Source: Deltaproteobacteria bacterium
Lineage (GTDB): Bacteria; Myxococcota_A; Polyangia; Polyangiales; Polyangiaceae
Assembly (NCBI GenBank): GCA_016875405.1
Contig: VGRJ01000002.1
Span: 1 to 64,000, forward strand
Reading direction: 5' to 3'
DNA: 64,000 nucleotides
Below are positions 1 to 8,586 of this stretch, one piece after another; within the stretch, counting starts at the first letter, position 1; every line of letters begins with the position of its first letter. Below the pieces are notes generated by a model that did no database searches, had not been told where the DNA came from, and saw nothing but the letters and a program-made list of their open reading frames with translations. Both the position numbers and the translations under genes were made by a program.

Positions 1-2
1 AA

Positions 3-251
3 TCGATCGGCGTCGAGCGCATCGCGACCGAGGACGCGCCGTCGTTGTTCGAGGCGATCGAGGAGGTCGTCCATCGCGAGGGGAACCACGGCGCCTACTA
101 CGAGGACGTCTACCATCGCCTGCTCGGACGCGGCGGCTGGCGCATGGACGCGCTCGACACGGCGGGCCTGCCGTGGACCGAGATCGACGACGCCGCGGAC
201 CTCGCGCGCGCGAGTCTGGTCGCCGAGGCGATCGCGGAGTCGCGGGCGTGA
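3..251 (+). CDS. Nucleotidyltransferase, C-terminal fragment (5' end outside window)
   Basis: This is the last 82 codons of a gene that enters from the left; the reading frame is open from base 3 to the TGA at 249-251. The visible tail has a Gly/Tyr-rich stretch and ends with TAGLPWTEIDDAADLARA. That pattern (Pro-Trp-x-Glu-Ile-Asp, then Asp-Leu-x-x-Ala) is typical of the C-terminal end of sugar-phosphate or phosphocholine-type cytidylyltransferases, where the acidic residues lie near the metal site. The stop overlaps the GTG of the next gene by 4 nt, so the two are translationally coupled. A CTP-dependent nucleotidyltransferase supplying a CDP-alcohol to the downstream transferase is the natural reading. 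The catalytic N-terminus is not in the window, so the family call rests on a short segment plus context. Confidence 0.6.
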   Translation, partial: SIGVERIATEDAPSLFEAIEEVVHREGNHGAYYEDVYHRLLGRGGWRMDALDTAGLPWTEIDDAADLARASLVAEAIAESRA

Positions 252-1234
252 CCGAGGGCACACGCGACGAGCCTGGCGCGCGCACCTTCCTCGACCGGTG
301 GCGCGCGACCCGCAAGGGCTTCAAGCCCACCGACGTCGAAGAGCCGATCGACTACCACTGGCACCGGCCGCTCGCCGGCCTGCTCGTCGAAGTGCTCCGC
401 GACACCCCGATCACCCCGAACCAGGTGACGATCGCCTCGGGCATCGCGAGCCTCGTCGCCGGCTTGATGATGGGCCTCGCGGGTTGGTACGGCCGCTGGC
501 TCGTGGCGGCGGGTGGCGCGATGCTGCTCGTGTCGATCGTCCTCGACTGCGCCGACGGCCAGCTCGCGCGGATCCGCGGCACCACTTCACCGGTGGGCCG
601 GATCCTCGACGGGCTCGTCGACATCGTCGCGCCGGTATCGGTGATGCACGGGCTCGCCTTCTATCTGGTGCGGCAGGGCTACACCTACGGGACCGTATGG
701 CCGCTCGGCTGGCTCGCCGCGCTGAGCCTCCTCTGGCACGCCGGGGTCTACGACGTGCACAAGAACGTCTACCTCCACGGCTCGAACCCGAACTTCAGCA
801 TCGGCGGCGCGACGCTCGTCACCATCGAGGACATCCGCGGCTACGAGGCGGAGTACCGCGCGCGCGGCGAGCGCTTCTACGCCTTCTTGATGAAAGTGTT
901 CGTGAAGTGGACGCTGCCGCAGCTCGGCGTGATCGAGCCGTGGCTCGCTCCGCAGCGCCGCATCGAGAGCGAAGCCGAGCGTGAGGCGTTTCGCACCATC
1001 TTCAGGCCGCGAATGGCCGCGATGACATGGCTCGGGTTCGGCACGCACCTGTTCTTGCTCACGATCGCCGCGTGGCTCGCGCCGCTCGGAGGGGCGCCGA
1101 TCTGGACCGCCTGGATCGTCATGTTCGGCCCGATGAACCTCGTCTGCGCCTGGATCGCGCTCACCCAGCGCCGCGCGGTCCGCGAGTTCGAAGCGCGCCT
1201 CGTGACGCTACGCGCCGCCTCGAAGGCCGCCTGA
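248..1234 (+). CDS. CDP-alcohol phosphatidyltransferase family membrane protein
   Basis: A 328-aa integral membrane enzyme. Residues ~98-123 carry the complete CDP-alcohol phosphotransferase signature D-x2-DG-x2-AR-x8-G-x3-D-x3-D (DCADGQLARIRG, then GRILDGLVD), whose aspartates bind the metal and the CDP-alcohol. Hydrophobic segments flank it (about residues 58-95, 130-165 and 265-310). The family moves a phosphatidyl or phospho-alcohol group from a CDP-alcohol to an acceptor alcohol at the cytoplasmic membrane. The acceptor cannot be told from sequence. Pairing with an upstream nucleotidyltransferase resembles inositol-phosphate or phosphocholine-type lipid head-group modules. GTG at 248 was chosen because it overlaps the upstream TGA (GTGA) and gives a normal N-terminus; an in-frame start at 173 lies inside the upstream gene. 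The 3' end overlaps the convergent oxidoreductase by 27 nt. Confidence 0.85.
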   Translation: MTEGTRDEPGARTFLDRWRATRKGFKPTDVEEPIDYHWHRPLAGLLVEVLRDTPITPNQVTIASGIASLVAGLMMGLAGWYGRWLVAAGGAMLLVSIVLDCADGQLARIRGTTSPVGRILDGLVDIVAPVSVMHGLAFYLVRQGYTYGTVWPLGWLAALSLLWHAGVYDVHKNVYLHGSNPNFSIGGATLVTIEDIRGYEAEYRARGERFYAFLMKVFVKWTLPQLGVIEPWLAPQRRIESEAEREAFRTIFRPRMAAMTWLGFGTHLFLLTIAAWLAPLGGAPIWTAWIVMFGPMNLVCAWIALTQRRAVREFEARLVTLRAASKAA

Positions 1235-3406
1235 GCTCGCGCCGTCGGCTGGCGTCACGCTCACCGGCACCCCGGAGAGCGCCGCGTTCCCGGTGAGCGC
1301 GTCGACGAGCCGCTCGTCCGTGACGTCGTTGATGCTCTTGCCGGGATGCGCGCTGGCGACCGACAGCTGCATGCCCTCGCGATCGTGACCGAAGCCGTGT
1401 GGCAAGCTCACGACGCCGCGTCGCATGCGGTCGTTCACCTGAAGGGGGACCTCGATCGCGCCCACGCGGGAGCGCAGCGACACGAGCTGACCGTGGGTGA
1501 GGCCACGAGCGCTCGCGTCGTCCGGGTGCATGAGCAGCGTGCAACGATCGCGACCCCGCGCCATTCGCGGGCTGTTGTGGAGCCACGAGTTGTTCGTCCG
1601 CAGCTGCCGCCGCCCGATGAGGACGAGCTCCGTGCCGCCGTCGGGTCGATCGAGCTCGGCCGCGAGGCGCGGAACGTCGGCCGCGAAGCCCGCGGGCGCA
1701 AGGTTCACCTTTCGATTGGGGGTCTCGAGCCGCTCGGGTAGCCGCGGCACGAGCGGCCCAAGATCGACGCCGTGCGGAGCGGAGCGAACCCGCGCGAGCG
1801 TCAGCCCGTCGCGACGCCCGAGGCGCGGACCATGCGGCCCCACGCGCATGCCGAGATCGAGCAGGCCCTCTGGTCCAACGCTGGCGAGGGCGCTTCCCAC
1901 CCACCGCGCGAGGCCACGCGCGGGCCGCTCGAGGACCCCGTCCGCGCGCCGCTCCGCCGCGAGGCGCACCGTGAGCTCGTTCAAGATCTCCCAGTCCGCC
2001 TTGCCATCGGCCGGCGGCTCGAAGCACCGCTCGCTATAGCGCGCGCGGTTGCGGACCGCGAACGTCGCGAGCGCGAGATCGTAATGCGGCTGCTCGAGCT
2101 GCGATACCGGCGGCAGGATCAGGTCCGCGTGCCGCGTCGTCTCGTTGCGGTAGGGGTCGATCGACACCATGAAGTCGAGGCGCTCGAGCGCGGCGTCGAG
2201 GCGCCGCCCGTTCGGCACCGAGAGGACCGGGTTCCCCGCGAGCGTGACGAGCGCACGGATGCGCTCCGCGCCCTCGGTGTCGATCTCCTCGGCGAGGGTC
2301 ACGGCCGGCAGCTCGCCGCCAAACTCGGGCAGCCCGCGCACGCGGCTCCGGTAGCGCCCAAACGAGCCGCGACGCCCGGTGAGCGACGCGAGCTTCGCGA
2401 GGTCGACCGCAGGCGTCGAGAACAGGAGGCCGCCTTCGCGATCGAGGTTCCCCGTCAGAACGACGAGCGCGTACGCGAGCCATGCGGCGAGCCCGGCGAA
2501 TGGACCATGGCAAATCCCGACGCGACCGTAGACGGCGGCACGAGGCGCAGCCGCGAGGTCGCGCGCGAGGCGCTCGATCGTCTCGACCGGGATCCCGGTC
2601 GGCCCCGAGACGCGCTCTGGGGTGAAGGGCTCGACGAGGCGCTCGAGCTCCGCGAGGCCGACCGTGTGCTCGGCGACGCGACCGAGGGCGACGCGCTGCT
2701 CGCGGAAGAGGACCGCCGCGATCGAGGCGAGCAGGAGCGCGTCGGTGCCAGGACGGATCGACACGTGCTCGTGCGCGAGCATCGCCGTCTCGGTCTTGCG
2801 CGGATCGACGACGACGAGCCGCCCCCCGCGCCGCGCGAGCGCGCGCAGCCGATCCTTCATGCCGGGCGCAGACAGGATGCTGCCGTTCGACACGAGCGGG
2901 TTCGCCCCGAGCACCAAGAGGTAGCTCGTGCGATCGATGTCGGGCACCGGCATGAGCACCTGGTTGCCGAACATCCACAGCGCCGCGAGCATGTGCGGCA
3001 GCTGGTCGGTGCTCGTCGCGCTGAAGCGCGCGCGCGTCCCGAGCGCGTCCATGAACGGGATCCCGAACAGCATCGCGCCCAGGTTGTGGGCCATTGGGTT
3101 CCCGAGGTAGAGGGCCACCGCGTCTCGCCCGTACGACCGCTGGATCGCGGCGAGCCGCTCGGCCGCGAAGCCGAGCGCATCCTCCCACGAGAGCGCCTCC
3201 CAGCGGTCACCGACCCGCCGCACGGGCTGCCTCAAGCGGTCCGGGTCCTCGTGCAAATCCTGCAGCGCCACGGCCTTGGGGCAGAGGTAGCCGCGGCTGA
3301 ACGGATCCTCGTCATCGCCGCGGATCGAGGAGACGCGCTTGCCGTCGTGCTCGACGACGATGCCGCACATGGCCTCGCAGAGGTTGCAGGTCCTTCGATG
3401 GAGCAT
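1208..3406 (-). CDS. Molybdopterin-dependent oxidoreductase, FdhF/acetylene hydratase-like, 4Fe-4S
   Basis: A 732-aa protein of the DMSO-reductase superfamily. The N-terminus has the [4Fe-4S] motif Cys-x2-Cys-x3-Cys (TCNLCEAMCG, residues ~7-15) and a fourth Cys in GYLCPK. Next come the molybdopterin-binding Rossmann regions, with typical stretches LVVVDPRKTETA and LVTLAGNPVLSVPN, then a C-terminal molydopterin dinucleotide-binding domain (LVLIGRRQLRTNNSWLHN, later HGFGH). The protein begins directly at the Fe-S domain; I see no Tat signal, so a cytoplasmic location is likely. The region expected to hold the Mo ligand reads SATSTDQLPHM, with no Cys, so the ligand and substrate are unclear. It is monocistronic and divergent from feoA. 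The start is the ATG four codons before the first conserved Arg-Thr-Cys; longer in-frame extensions lack conserved sequence. The substrate is unknown. Confidence 0.88.
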   Translation of the reverse strand: MLHRRTCNLCEAMCGIVVEHDGKRVSSIRGDDEDPFSRGYLCPKAVALQDLHEDPDRLRQPVRRVGDRWEALSWEDALGFAAERLAAIQRSYGRDAVALYLGNPMAHNLGAMLFGIPFMDALGTRARFSATSTDQLPHMLAALWMFGNQVLMPVPDIDRTSYLLVLGANPLVSNGSILSAPGMKDRLRALARRGGRLVVVDPRKTETAMLAHEHVSIRPGTDALLLASIAAVLFREQRVALGRVAEHTVGLAELERLVEPFTPERVSGPTGIPVETIERLARDLAAAPRAAVYGRVGICHGPFAGLAAWLAYALVVLTGNLDREGGLLFSTPAVDLAKLASLTGRRGSFGRYRSRVRGLPEFGGELPAVTLAEEIDTEGAERIRALVTLAGNPVLSVPNGRRLDAALERLDFMVSIDPYRNETTRHADLILPPVSQLEQPHYDLALATFAVRNRARYSERCFEPPADGKADWEILNELTVRLAAERRADGVLERPARGLARWVGSALASVGPEGLLDLGMRVGPHGPRLGRRDGLTLARVRSAPHGVDLGPLVPRLPERLETPNRKVNLAPAGFAADVPRLAAELDRPDGGTELVLIGRRQLRTNNSWLHNSPRMARGRDRCTLLMHPDDASARGLTHGQLVSLRSRVGAIEVPLQVNDRMRRGVVSLPHGFGHDREGMQLSVASAHPGKSINDVTDERLVDALTGNAALSGVPVSVTPADGASSGGLRGGA

Positions 3407-3471
3407 CGCCGCAAGTCGTACGCAACTCCCTCGCGCGCGCCAGTGAGAAAGCGCGGCGCCTTGACGCCTAC

Positions 3472-3486
3472 TGAAAGTGATTGTCG
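3472..3486 (+). promoter_or_regulatory. Fur-box-like sequence upstream of feoA
   Basis: TGAAAGTGATTGTCG matches the 7-1-7 Fur consensus TGATAATNATTATCA at about 10 of 14 informative positions. It sits 10 bp before the proposed feoA ATG and in the feoA/oxidoreductase divergent gap. Iron repression of feoAB through Fur is well established in other bacteria. The match here is imperfect, so this is only a candidate. Confidence 0.35.
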
Positions 3487-3495
3487 ACTTCGGCG

Positions 3496-3804
3496 ATGAG
3501 CGCGAGCGTCCCGTCCACGTTGAGGAGCGACCCGTCCGGCCCGGAGCGCGCCGAGGCCACGCTCGCGGGCGCGCGCCTGTCGGAGCCGTACGTCGTCCTC
3601 GAGGTCGGCGGCGAGCGCGGGTTCCGTCGTCGCCTGATGGAGCTCGGCCTCGTGCCGGGGACCGTCGTGCGCGTCGCCAAGGTCGCACCGCTCGGTGACC
3701 CGCTCGAGCTCGTCGCGCGGGGCTCGAACCTCTCGATCCGAGCGGCGGACGCTGGTGCGGTGCGGGTTCGACGTGTCGGCCCTGACGACGCAGGACCCCA
3801 CTGA
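3496..3804 (+). CDS. feoA: Ferrous iron transport protein FeoA
   Basis: A 102-aa small SH3-like cytoplasmic partner of FeoB. After a ~25-residue N-terminal extension, residues ~27-95 match FeoA: GGERGFRRRLMELGLVPGT, followed by the strand pattern VVRVAKVAPLGDPLEL and ending VRVRRVG. FeoA is needed for FeoB-dependent Fe(II) uptake and probably modulates its GTPase. It lies 3 nt upstream of feoB, which fixes the assignment. The ATG at 3496 was preferred over an in-frame TTG at 3481, because the latter would place the Fur-like box inside the coding region. Neither has a clear Shine-Dalgarno sequence, so the first ~25 residues are uncertain. Confidence 0.85.
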   Translation: MSASVPSTLRSDPSGPERAEATLAGARLSEPYVVLEVGGERGFRRRLMELGLVPGTVVRVAKVAPLGDPLELVARGSNLSIRAADAGAVRVRRVGPDDAGPH

Positions 3805-3807
3805 GCC

Positions 3808-5967
3808 GTGTCGAAACAAGCCTCCTCGGAGCGGATCGCGCTGATCGGCAACCCGAACACCGGGAAGACGACGCTCTTCAACGCGCTCACCGGCTCGCGC
3901 GCGCGCGTCGGAAACTACCCTGGCGTCACCGTCGAGCGACGAACCGGCAAGGTCCGCCTCGCGTCGCATGAGGCCGAGCTCCTTGACTTGCCGGGGACGT
4001 ATTCGCTCACGGCGCGGTCCCCAGAAGAGCAGATCGCGATCCAGGAGGTCCTCGGTGATGGGAGCGACGCGCCCGGCCTCGTCCTTGTCGTCGTCGACGC
4101 GGGCCAGCTCGTCCGCAACGGTTACCTCGTGCTTCAGCTCGCCGAGCTCGAGGTGCCGCTCGTCGTCGCGCTGAACATGATCGACGAGGTCGACTCCCCG
4201 CCCGACCCAAAGGCGCTCGAGGGTGTGTTCGGCGCTCCGGTCGTTCCGCTGGCGGCGAAGTCCGGTCGCGGGCTCGACGACCTGCGCCGCGTGCTCGGCG
4301 AGCAGCTCTCGTTGAAGCCGTCCGCGCGAGCCCCCCGCGTGCGCCCCGCCATCGCCTATCCCGAGCCGCTCCTCGCCGACGCCGCCGCCATCGTCGGAGA
4401 GCTCCCCGCGCGATGGCGAGGGGTGTCGCCGGGTCGTGACGAAGCGCTCGCCCTCTGGGCGCTCGGCAGCGTCGATGAGCACGACGAGCTTCGCGGCCTC
4501 GAGCCTGGGCTCCGGCAGGCCTGCCTCGCGCGCCTCACCTCGCCGGGCCGCGATCACGACGCCGAGATCATCATGAGCCGCTACCGGTTCCTCGATGAAC
4601 GCGTCGCACCCCTCGTGACGAGGGGCGTCGACACGAAGGTCCGCAGGGCGAGCGAGCGCATCGACCGCGTGCTCTTGCACCCGGTGTGGGGGTTCGCGGT
4701 CTTCGTGGCGCTGATGCTCACGGTCTTTCAGTCGCTCTTCAGCTGGTCAGACCCGGCGATCGAGACGATCGAGGCCGCGGTCGCGTGGCTCGGCGGGGCC
4801 CTGTCGGCGCGCTTGCCGGCCGGGGTTCTCACCGACCTCCTCGTCGAGGGCGTGCTCGGTGGGGTTGGCAACGTGATCGTCTTCCTGCCCCAGATTTTGC
4901 TGCTCTTTTTGTTCCTCGGCCTGCTCGAGGACTCTGGCTACATGGCGCGCGCGGCGTACCTGATGGACCGCGTGATGAAGGCGCTCGGCCTCCACGGGCG
5001 CGCCTTCGTCCCGATGCTGAGCGGCTGCGCCTGCGCGATCCCTGCGATCATGGCGACGCGAACCATGGAGCGCGAGCGCGATCGGCTCCTCACCATGCTC
5101 GTCATCCCGCTCATGACGTGCTCGGCGCGGCTGCCGGTCTACACCCTGATCATCGGAGCGCTCTTCCCGCCGACGAAGGTGTTCGGGTTCCTCCCGGTGC
5201 AGGCGCTGCTCATGGTGGCGATGTATCTCTTCTCGACGCTGATGGCGCTCGTCGCGGCCGGCGTGCTCGGGCGCACGGTGGTAAAGGGGCGCCGCGTTCC
5301 GCTGCTGATCGAACTGCCACCGTATCGAATGCCTGCCTGGCGCAACGTGCTGCGCCAGATGGTCGAGCGAGCCGCGTCCTTCTTCAAAGAGGCGGGCACG
5401 ATGATCCTCGCCTGCACGGTGGTGTTGTGGGCGCTCCTCTCGTTTCCGCGGACGGAGCCGCTGGTCCCGCCGCCGGCTTCTCCGCAGGTCGACGCGACGA
5501 GCGCGACGGCACCCAAGGAAGCGGCGACCGAGGCGGAGCCGCGCGCGCAGCGGCTGCAGCAGAGCTACGGGGCGCGGCTCGGCAAGGCGATCGAGCCGGC
5601 CATCGCTCCGCTCGGGTTCGACTGGAAGATCGGGGTCGGGCTCATCGGCGCCTTCGCGGCGCGTGAGGTGTTCGTCTCGACGATGGGCCTCGTTCACGGC
5701 ATCGGCGACGCCAACGAGGGCTCCGAGCCGCTCCGCGCAAAGATGCGAGCCGAATCGCGGGGCGGCGAGCCGGCGTACTCGCCCCTCGTGGGGCTCTCGC
5801 TCATGGTGTTCTTCGCCCTCGCGTGTCAGTGCATGAGCACGCTCGCGGTGGTTCGACGCGAGACGCGCTCGTGGCGTTGGCCTGCCTTTCTGCTCGGGTA
5901 CATGACCACCCTCGCGTGGCTGTCGAGCTTCCTCGTGTTCCAGCTCGGGACGCGCCTCGGTTTCTGA
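3808..5967 (+). CDS. feoB: Ferrous iron transporter FeoB
   Basis: A 719-aa Fe(II) importer of the cytoplasmic membrane. The N-terminal G domain has G1 (GNPNTGKTTLFNALTG), the Fe-type switch sequence RVGNYPGVTVERR, G3 (DLPGTYSL) and G4 (NMID). A helical spacer follows to about residue 290, then a polytopic region (about residues 293-710) containing the two Gate-type repeats, each with a conserved Cys-rich turn (MLSGCACAIPAIMATR; then the C-terminal LACQCMSTLAVVRRE). The length and domain order are normal. A Pro/Ala/Glu-rich loop (about residues 548-580) is a lineage insertion. GTG start 3 nt after feoA; no feoC is visible. The last 16 codons are duplicated at 9454-9506 (see findings). Confidence 0.97.
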   Translation: MSKQASSERIALIGNPNTGKTTLFNALTGSRARVGNYPGVTVERRTGKVRLASHEAELLDLPGTYSLTARSPEEQIAIQEVLGDGSDAPGLVLVVVDAGQLVRNGYLVLQLAELEVPLVVALNMIDEVDSPPDPKALEGVFGAPVVPLAAKSGRGLDDLRRVLGEQLSLKPSARAPRVRPAIAYPEPLLADAAAIVGELPARWRGVSPGRDEALALWALGSVDEHDELRGLEPGLRQACLARLTSPGRDHDAEIIMSRYRFLDERVAPLVTRGVDTKVRRASERIDRVLLHPVWGFAVFVALMLTVFQSLFSWSDPAIETIEAAVAWLGGALSARLPAGVLTDLLVEGVLGGVGNVIVFLPQILLLFLFLGLLEDSGYMARAAYLMDRVMKALGLHGRAFVPMLSGCACAIPAIMATRTMERERDRLLTMLVIPLMTCSARLPVYTLIIGALFPPTKVFGFLPVQALLMVAMYLFSTLMALVAAGVLGRTVVKGRRVPLLIELPPYRMPAWRNVLRQMVERAASFFKEAGTMILACTVVLWALLSFPRTEPLVPPPASPQVDATSATAPKEAATEAEPRAQRLQQSYGARLGKAIEPAIAPLGFDWKIGVGLIGAFAAREVFVSTMGLVHGIGDANEGSEPLRAKMRAESRGGEPAYSPLVGLSLMVFFALACQCMSTLAVVRRETRSWRWPAFLLGYMTTLAWLSSFLVFQLGTRLGF

Positions 5968-5972
5968 CGACG
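5920..5972 (+). repeat. 53-bp direct repeat, copy 1 (3' end of feoB)
   Basis: This 53-bp stretch covers the last codons and stop of feoB and matches 9454-9506 in the same orientation with a single mismatch (T versus C at base 5961). The two copies bracket about 3.5 kb holding the kinase remnant, the Coq4-like gene and the TetR gene. Identity stops sharply at both edges. This suggests duplication during an insertion or recombination event. Confidence 0.9.
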
Positions 5973-6006
5973 GCGGGGCGCGCCTCGGCTTCTGACGACG
6001 GCGGAA
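5951..6006 (+). repeat. Two tandem 28-bp units at the feoB stop
   Basis: The feoB 3' end is followed by an imperfect second copy of itself: the motif CGCGCCTCGG-Y-TTCTGACGACG begins at 5951 and again at 5979, 28 bp apart. The second unit (5979-6000) matches the distant copy at 9485-9506 exactly, including the C where feoB has T. This links the local tandem duplication and the 3.5-kb-distant repeat to one event. Confidence 0.8.
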
Positions 6007-6088
6007 CGCGCGGGCCTCGCGGTCGACGGCGTGGTCTGCCGATGGTTGGTTTCCGAAGTTTCGCAGGGAGCACTCCGGCCGCCGAGGC

Positions 6089-7914
6089 ATGCTCGCGATG
6101 AACGTCGGTCACGAACCCACGGTAGAAGTTCAAGGTCGCATCGGCGAGACGCTCGCCGACCGCTACCTTGTTCGCGAGTGCCTCGGGGCCGGAGGCATGG
6201 GGGTCGTCTTCCGCGTCCTCGACCGGGATCTCGACGAGGAGATGGCGCTGAAGATGCTCCCCTTCGAGCGCGCGTTGAGCCCGGAGGCCACCGCGCGCTT
6301 TCGCCGCGAGGTGAAGCTCGCCCGCAAGGTCACTCACCCGAACGTCGCCCGCACGTACGACCTCGGCCGGCACGGCGACTTGCATTTCCTCACGATGGAG
6401 CTCGCCCCGAGACAATCCTTGCCGAGCGAATGCAGTCCCCGCTCGCGCTCTCAAAAACAGTCCGCATCGCGACCGAGGTCGCTCGCGGCTTCGCGGCGGC
6501 GCACGCCCAGGGGGTCATCCACCGCGACTTGAAGCCCGAGAACGTCATGCTCGCGGGCGAGCGCGTCATCGACCTCGGCGTCGCGCGGATCGAGGGCGAC
6601 GCCGGCGTCGAGCGCGTGCAAACTGGCGGCACGATCGGACTCTCCGGCGAGCCTCGCGCCTCCGGCGGCCGGGTCCGTTTGCGGCTCCGCGTCGCTGACC
6701 GCGCCGGCGCGGTGCTCTGGTCGACGCGCGTCGACGGCGAGCTCGCCGCTCCGTTCGGGCTTGAGGACCGGGTGCTCGCCGAGCTCTTACCGGTCATCCG
6801 TTCCCAGGGGGTCGATCGTCGTGGACCGAGCTCTCCCGAGGTGCGCGAGCGCTGGGAGCGCGCGATGCAGCAGGTGTTCGCGCTCGAGGTCCCGCGTGTG
6901 GCCGACAGCGTCCGCGAGCTTGGGGTCCTCCACGCCGAGGAGCCCGACGATCCTGCGATCACGGCGGGGCTCGCCGCTGGTCTCGGTTAGCTCTGGCTGA
7001 TCATGGCCGGCGCGGCCTCGAAGATCTCTGCGCGGGCGGAAGGTTTTGCGCTCCGGGCGCTCGAGGCAGACCCGAACCTTGCAGACGCGCGCCTCGCGAT
7101 GGTCTGGGTGGCCTTTGTCACCGGCGACGTACGCGCCGGGCTCCGCCGGCTTCGGGAGAGGCTCGAGGGCGCCCCTACGCACGCGCTCGCGCACAGCATC
7201 CTCGAAGGGTGGCTCTGGGAAGCCGGGCGCACCGGGGCGGGGTTCCGACGCTTCGACGTCGCGCATCGCCTCGGCATCGACGCTCACGTGGCTTTCGGTA
7301 TCGAGCTGCGCGTGCGCGCGCTCCACGACCAGTCGGCCGAGCTCGAGCGAATCCTCGCCGGTTCTCGGGGCACGCCGCGCATGGCCTCGCTCGCGCCGAT
7401 CCTCGCCGAGGTGTTCATGTGGCAACCCTCGAGTGCGCTCGCCGCCGAGGCCATCCCGCCGCTTCGAGCCGTGCCGCCCGGGAGCCATTGGGACATGGCG
7501 CTCCCGCTGGTGGAGTCGGTCGCGCGCGGTGAGCGCTCGCCCGAGCAGCTCGCGGTGGTGCGAGGCTTCTTCCAAGGCGTCACTCGCTCGCCGCTGGCCT
7601 CGTGGCACCTCGCCCTGAACGGCAAGAACGGCGCGGCGATGCTGCGGTACTTCGGCGGCGGGGACGACGAGGTGCTCGCGATGGTCGAGCATGCGGCGGC
7701 TCAGACTGCGTGCATCGATCTCGCGTGGTTTGATCGCACGCCGAGCCTCGAGTCCTTGCGCTCGAATGCGCGTTTCACCGCGTCACGGGCCGAGCGTCGC
7801 CGCGCGGGTGGTGACGCTCGGCTTGTGAACCTGCAAGCGCATGCTCGACCTCACGACGAAGCCTTGACGGCGGCGCGCCCGGCGAGAAGCTCGGCGGCGG
7901 AGACGGGAATGTAG
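6089..7914 (+). pseudogene. Decayed Ser/Thr protein kinase - TolB-like - TPR protein
   Basis: Remains of one long eukaryote-like kinase gene. The first frame (from ATG 6089) gives the N-lobe: glycine loop LGAGGMGVVFRV, the VAIK-like Lys (MALKML) and the hinge FLTMELA. A frameshift at about 6404-6412 moves the match to another frame, which carries the catalytic loop HRDLKPENVML. The DFG motif reads DLG, and the rest of the activation loop and C-lobe are missing. Sequence jumps into a segment resembling TolB/adenylate-cyclase-associated domains (GAVLWSTRVDGELAAPF). An in-frame TAG at 6988 then separates this from a TPR-like tail (ALEADPNLADARLAM, later WFDRTPSLESLRSNARF). One frameshift, one internal deletion and one nonsense codon make a functional kinase unlikely. 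The 3' end overlaps the Coq4-like gene on the other strand, so the exact original end is unknown. Confidence 0.8.
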
Positions 7915-8561
7915 CTCCGCACCTCGCCTACCCTGAGGCGACGCCGCAGCTCTTCGACCGGCTCGGCGAGCAGCGCTTCCCACGGGAGTGCGGGCAGCCA
8001 CGCCGCGCCGAGCCCCCGCGCGAAGCCGTCGACGAGCAGCCGACGCGCATCCTCGTCCTCGACTCGCAGGTACGCGACCGATGCGAGCACTCCGAAAGCG
8101 CCGCCACGCGTCTGCGCGAACGAGAACGCGAGCAGCGCCGCTTCGCCCAGCACATCGCCGCCGTAGCCGGTGAGCGCATGCCAGAGATCGTGGGTGTCGC
8201 GCAGGCGCTCGCCGACCCAGCGCTCCTCGTCCGAGAGGTGCTCGCGGCCCCGGTTCCGTCGCCGGTCGGCCTCGACGAGAAAGCCCGAGTCGAGGCGGTC
8301 GCTCTCCATGAAGACAAGGTAAGCGCGGCCGAGCGACCCCTCGGGCAGCCTCGCGAGCGCCTCGCGGTCGTCAAGGCGAGCGCGGATGTCGGGCCGGTCG
8401 GCGAGCAGTCGGGCGCCCGAGGTGGAGCGCGCGAAGGTGCGGACGAGGTGGCGCGAGGTGCCGCCGAGCGAGCCGACCAGTCGGAAGACCTGCTCGGTGT
8501 CGTTCGGGTTCTGGACGAGCGCCGCGACGGCGCGGACGGACTCGATAGGGTTTGGTTTCAT
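7851..8561 (-). CDS. Coq4 family (ubiquinone biosynthesis COQ4-like) protein
   Basis: A 236-aa protein carrying the full Coq4 signature H-D-x2-H-x11-E (HDLWHALTGYGGDVLGE, residues ~132-148), which binds zinc in this family. The preceding LPEGSLGRAYLVFMES is also Coq4-typical. Coq4 organises or takes part in ubiquinone ring modification; bacterial relatives outside ubi operons are of unknown role. There is no quinone gene nearby. The ATG at 8561 was chosen because AAGGAG sits 6 nt upstream; a second in-frame ATG at 8585 would place the promoter -10 directly against it. The gene is divergent from a TetR regulator with an operator-like dyad between them, which suggests inducible expression. It lies inside the repeat-bounded pocket. 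Confidence 0.85.
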   Translation of the reverse strand: MKPNPIESVRAVAALVQNPNDTEQVFRLVGSLGGTSRHLVRTFARSTSGARLLADRPDIRARLDDREALARLPEGSLGRAYLVFMESDRLDSGFLVEADRRRNRGREHLSDEERWVGERLRDTHDLWHALTGYGGDVLGEAALLAFSFAQTRGGAFGVLASVAYLRVEDEDARRLLVDGFARGLGAAWLPALPWEALLAEPVEELRRRLRVGEVRSYIPVSAAELLAGRAAVKASS

Positions 8562-8586
8562 GACGAGCTCCTTACTGACATTCATG

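Noticed and set aside
1772-3499. 575-aa plus-strand ORF opposite the molybdopterin oxidoreductase
   Set aside because: Its sequence is Arg/Glu/Ala-rich without any motif. The opposite strand carries a complete enzyme with Fe-S and cofactor motifs. High-GC DNA produces such shadows.
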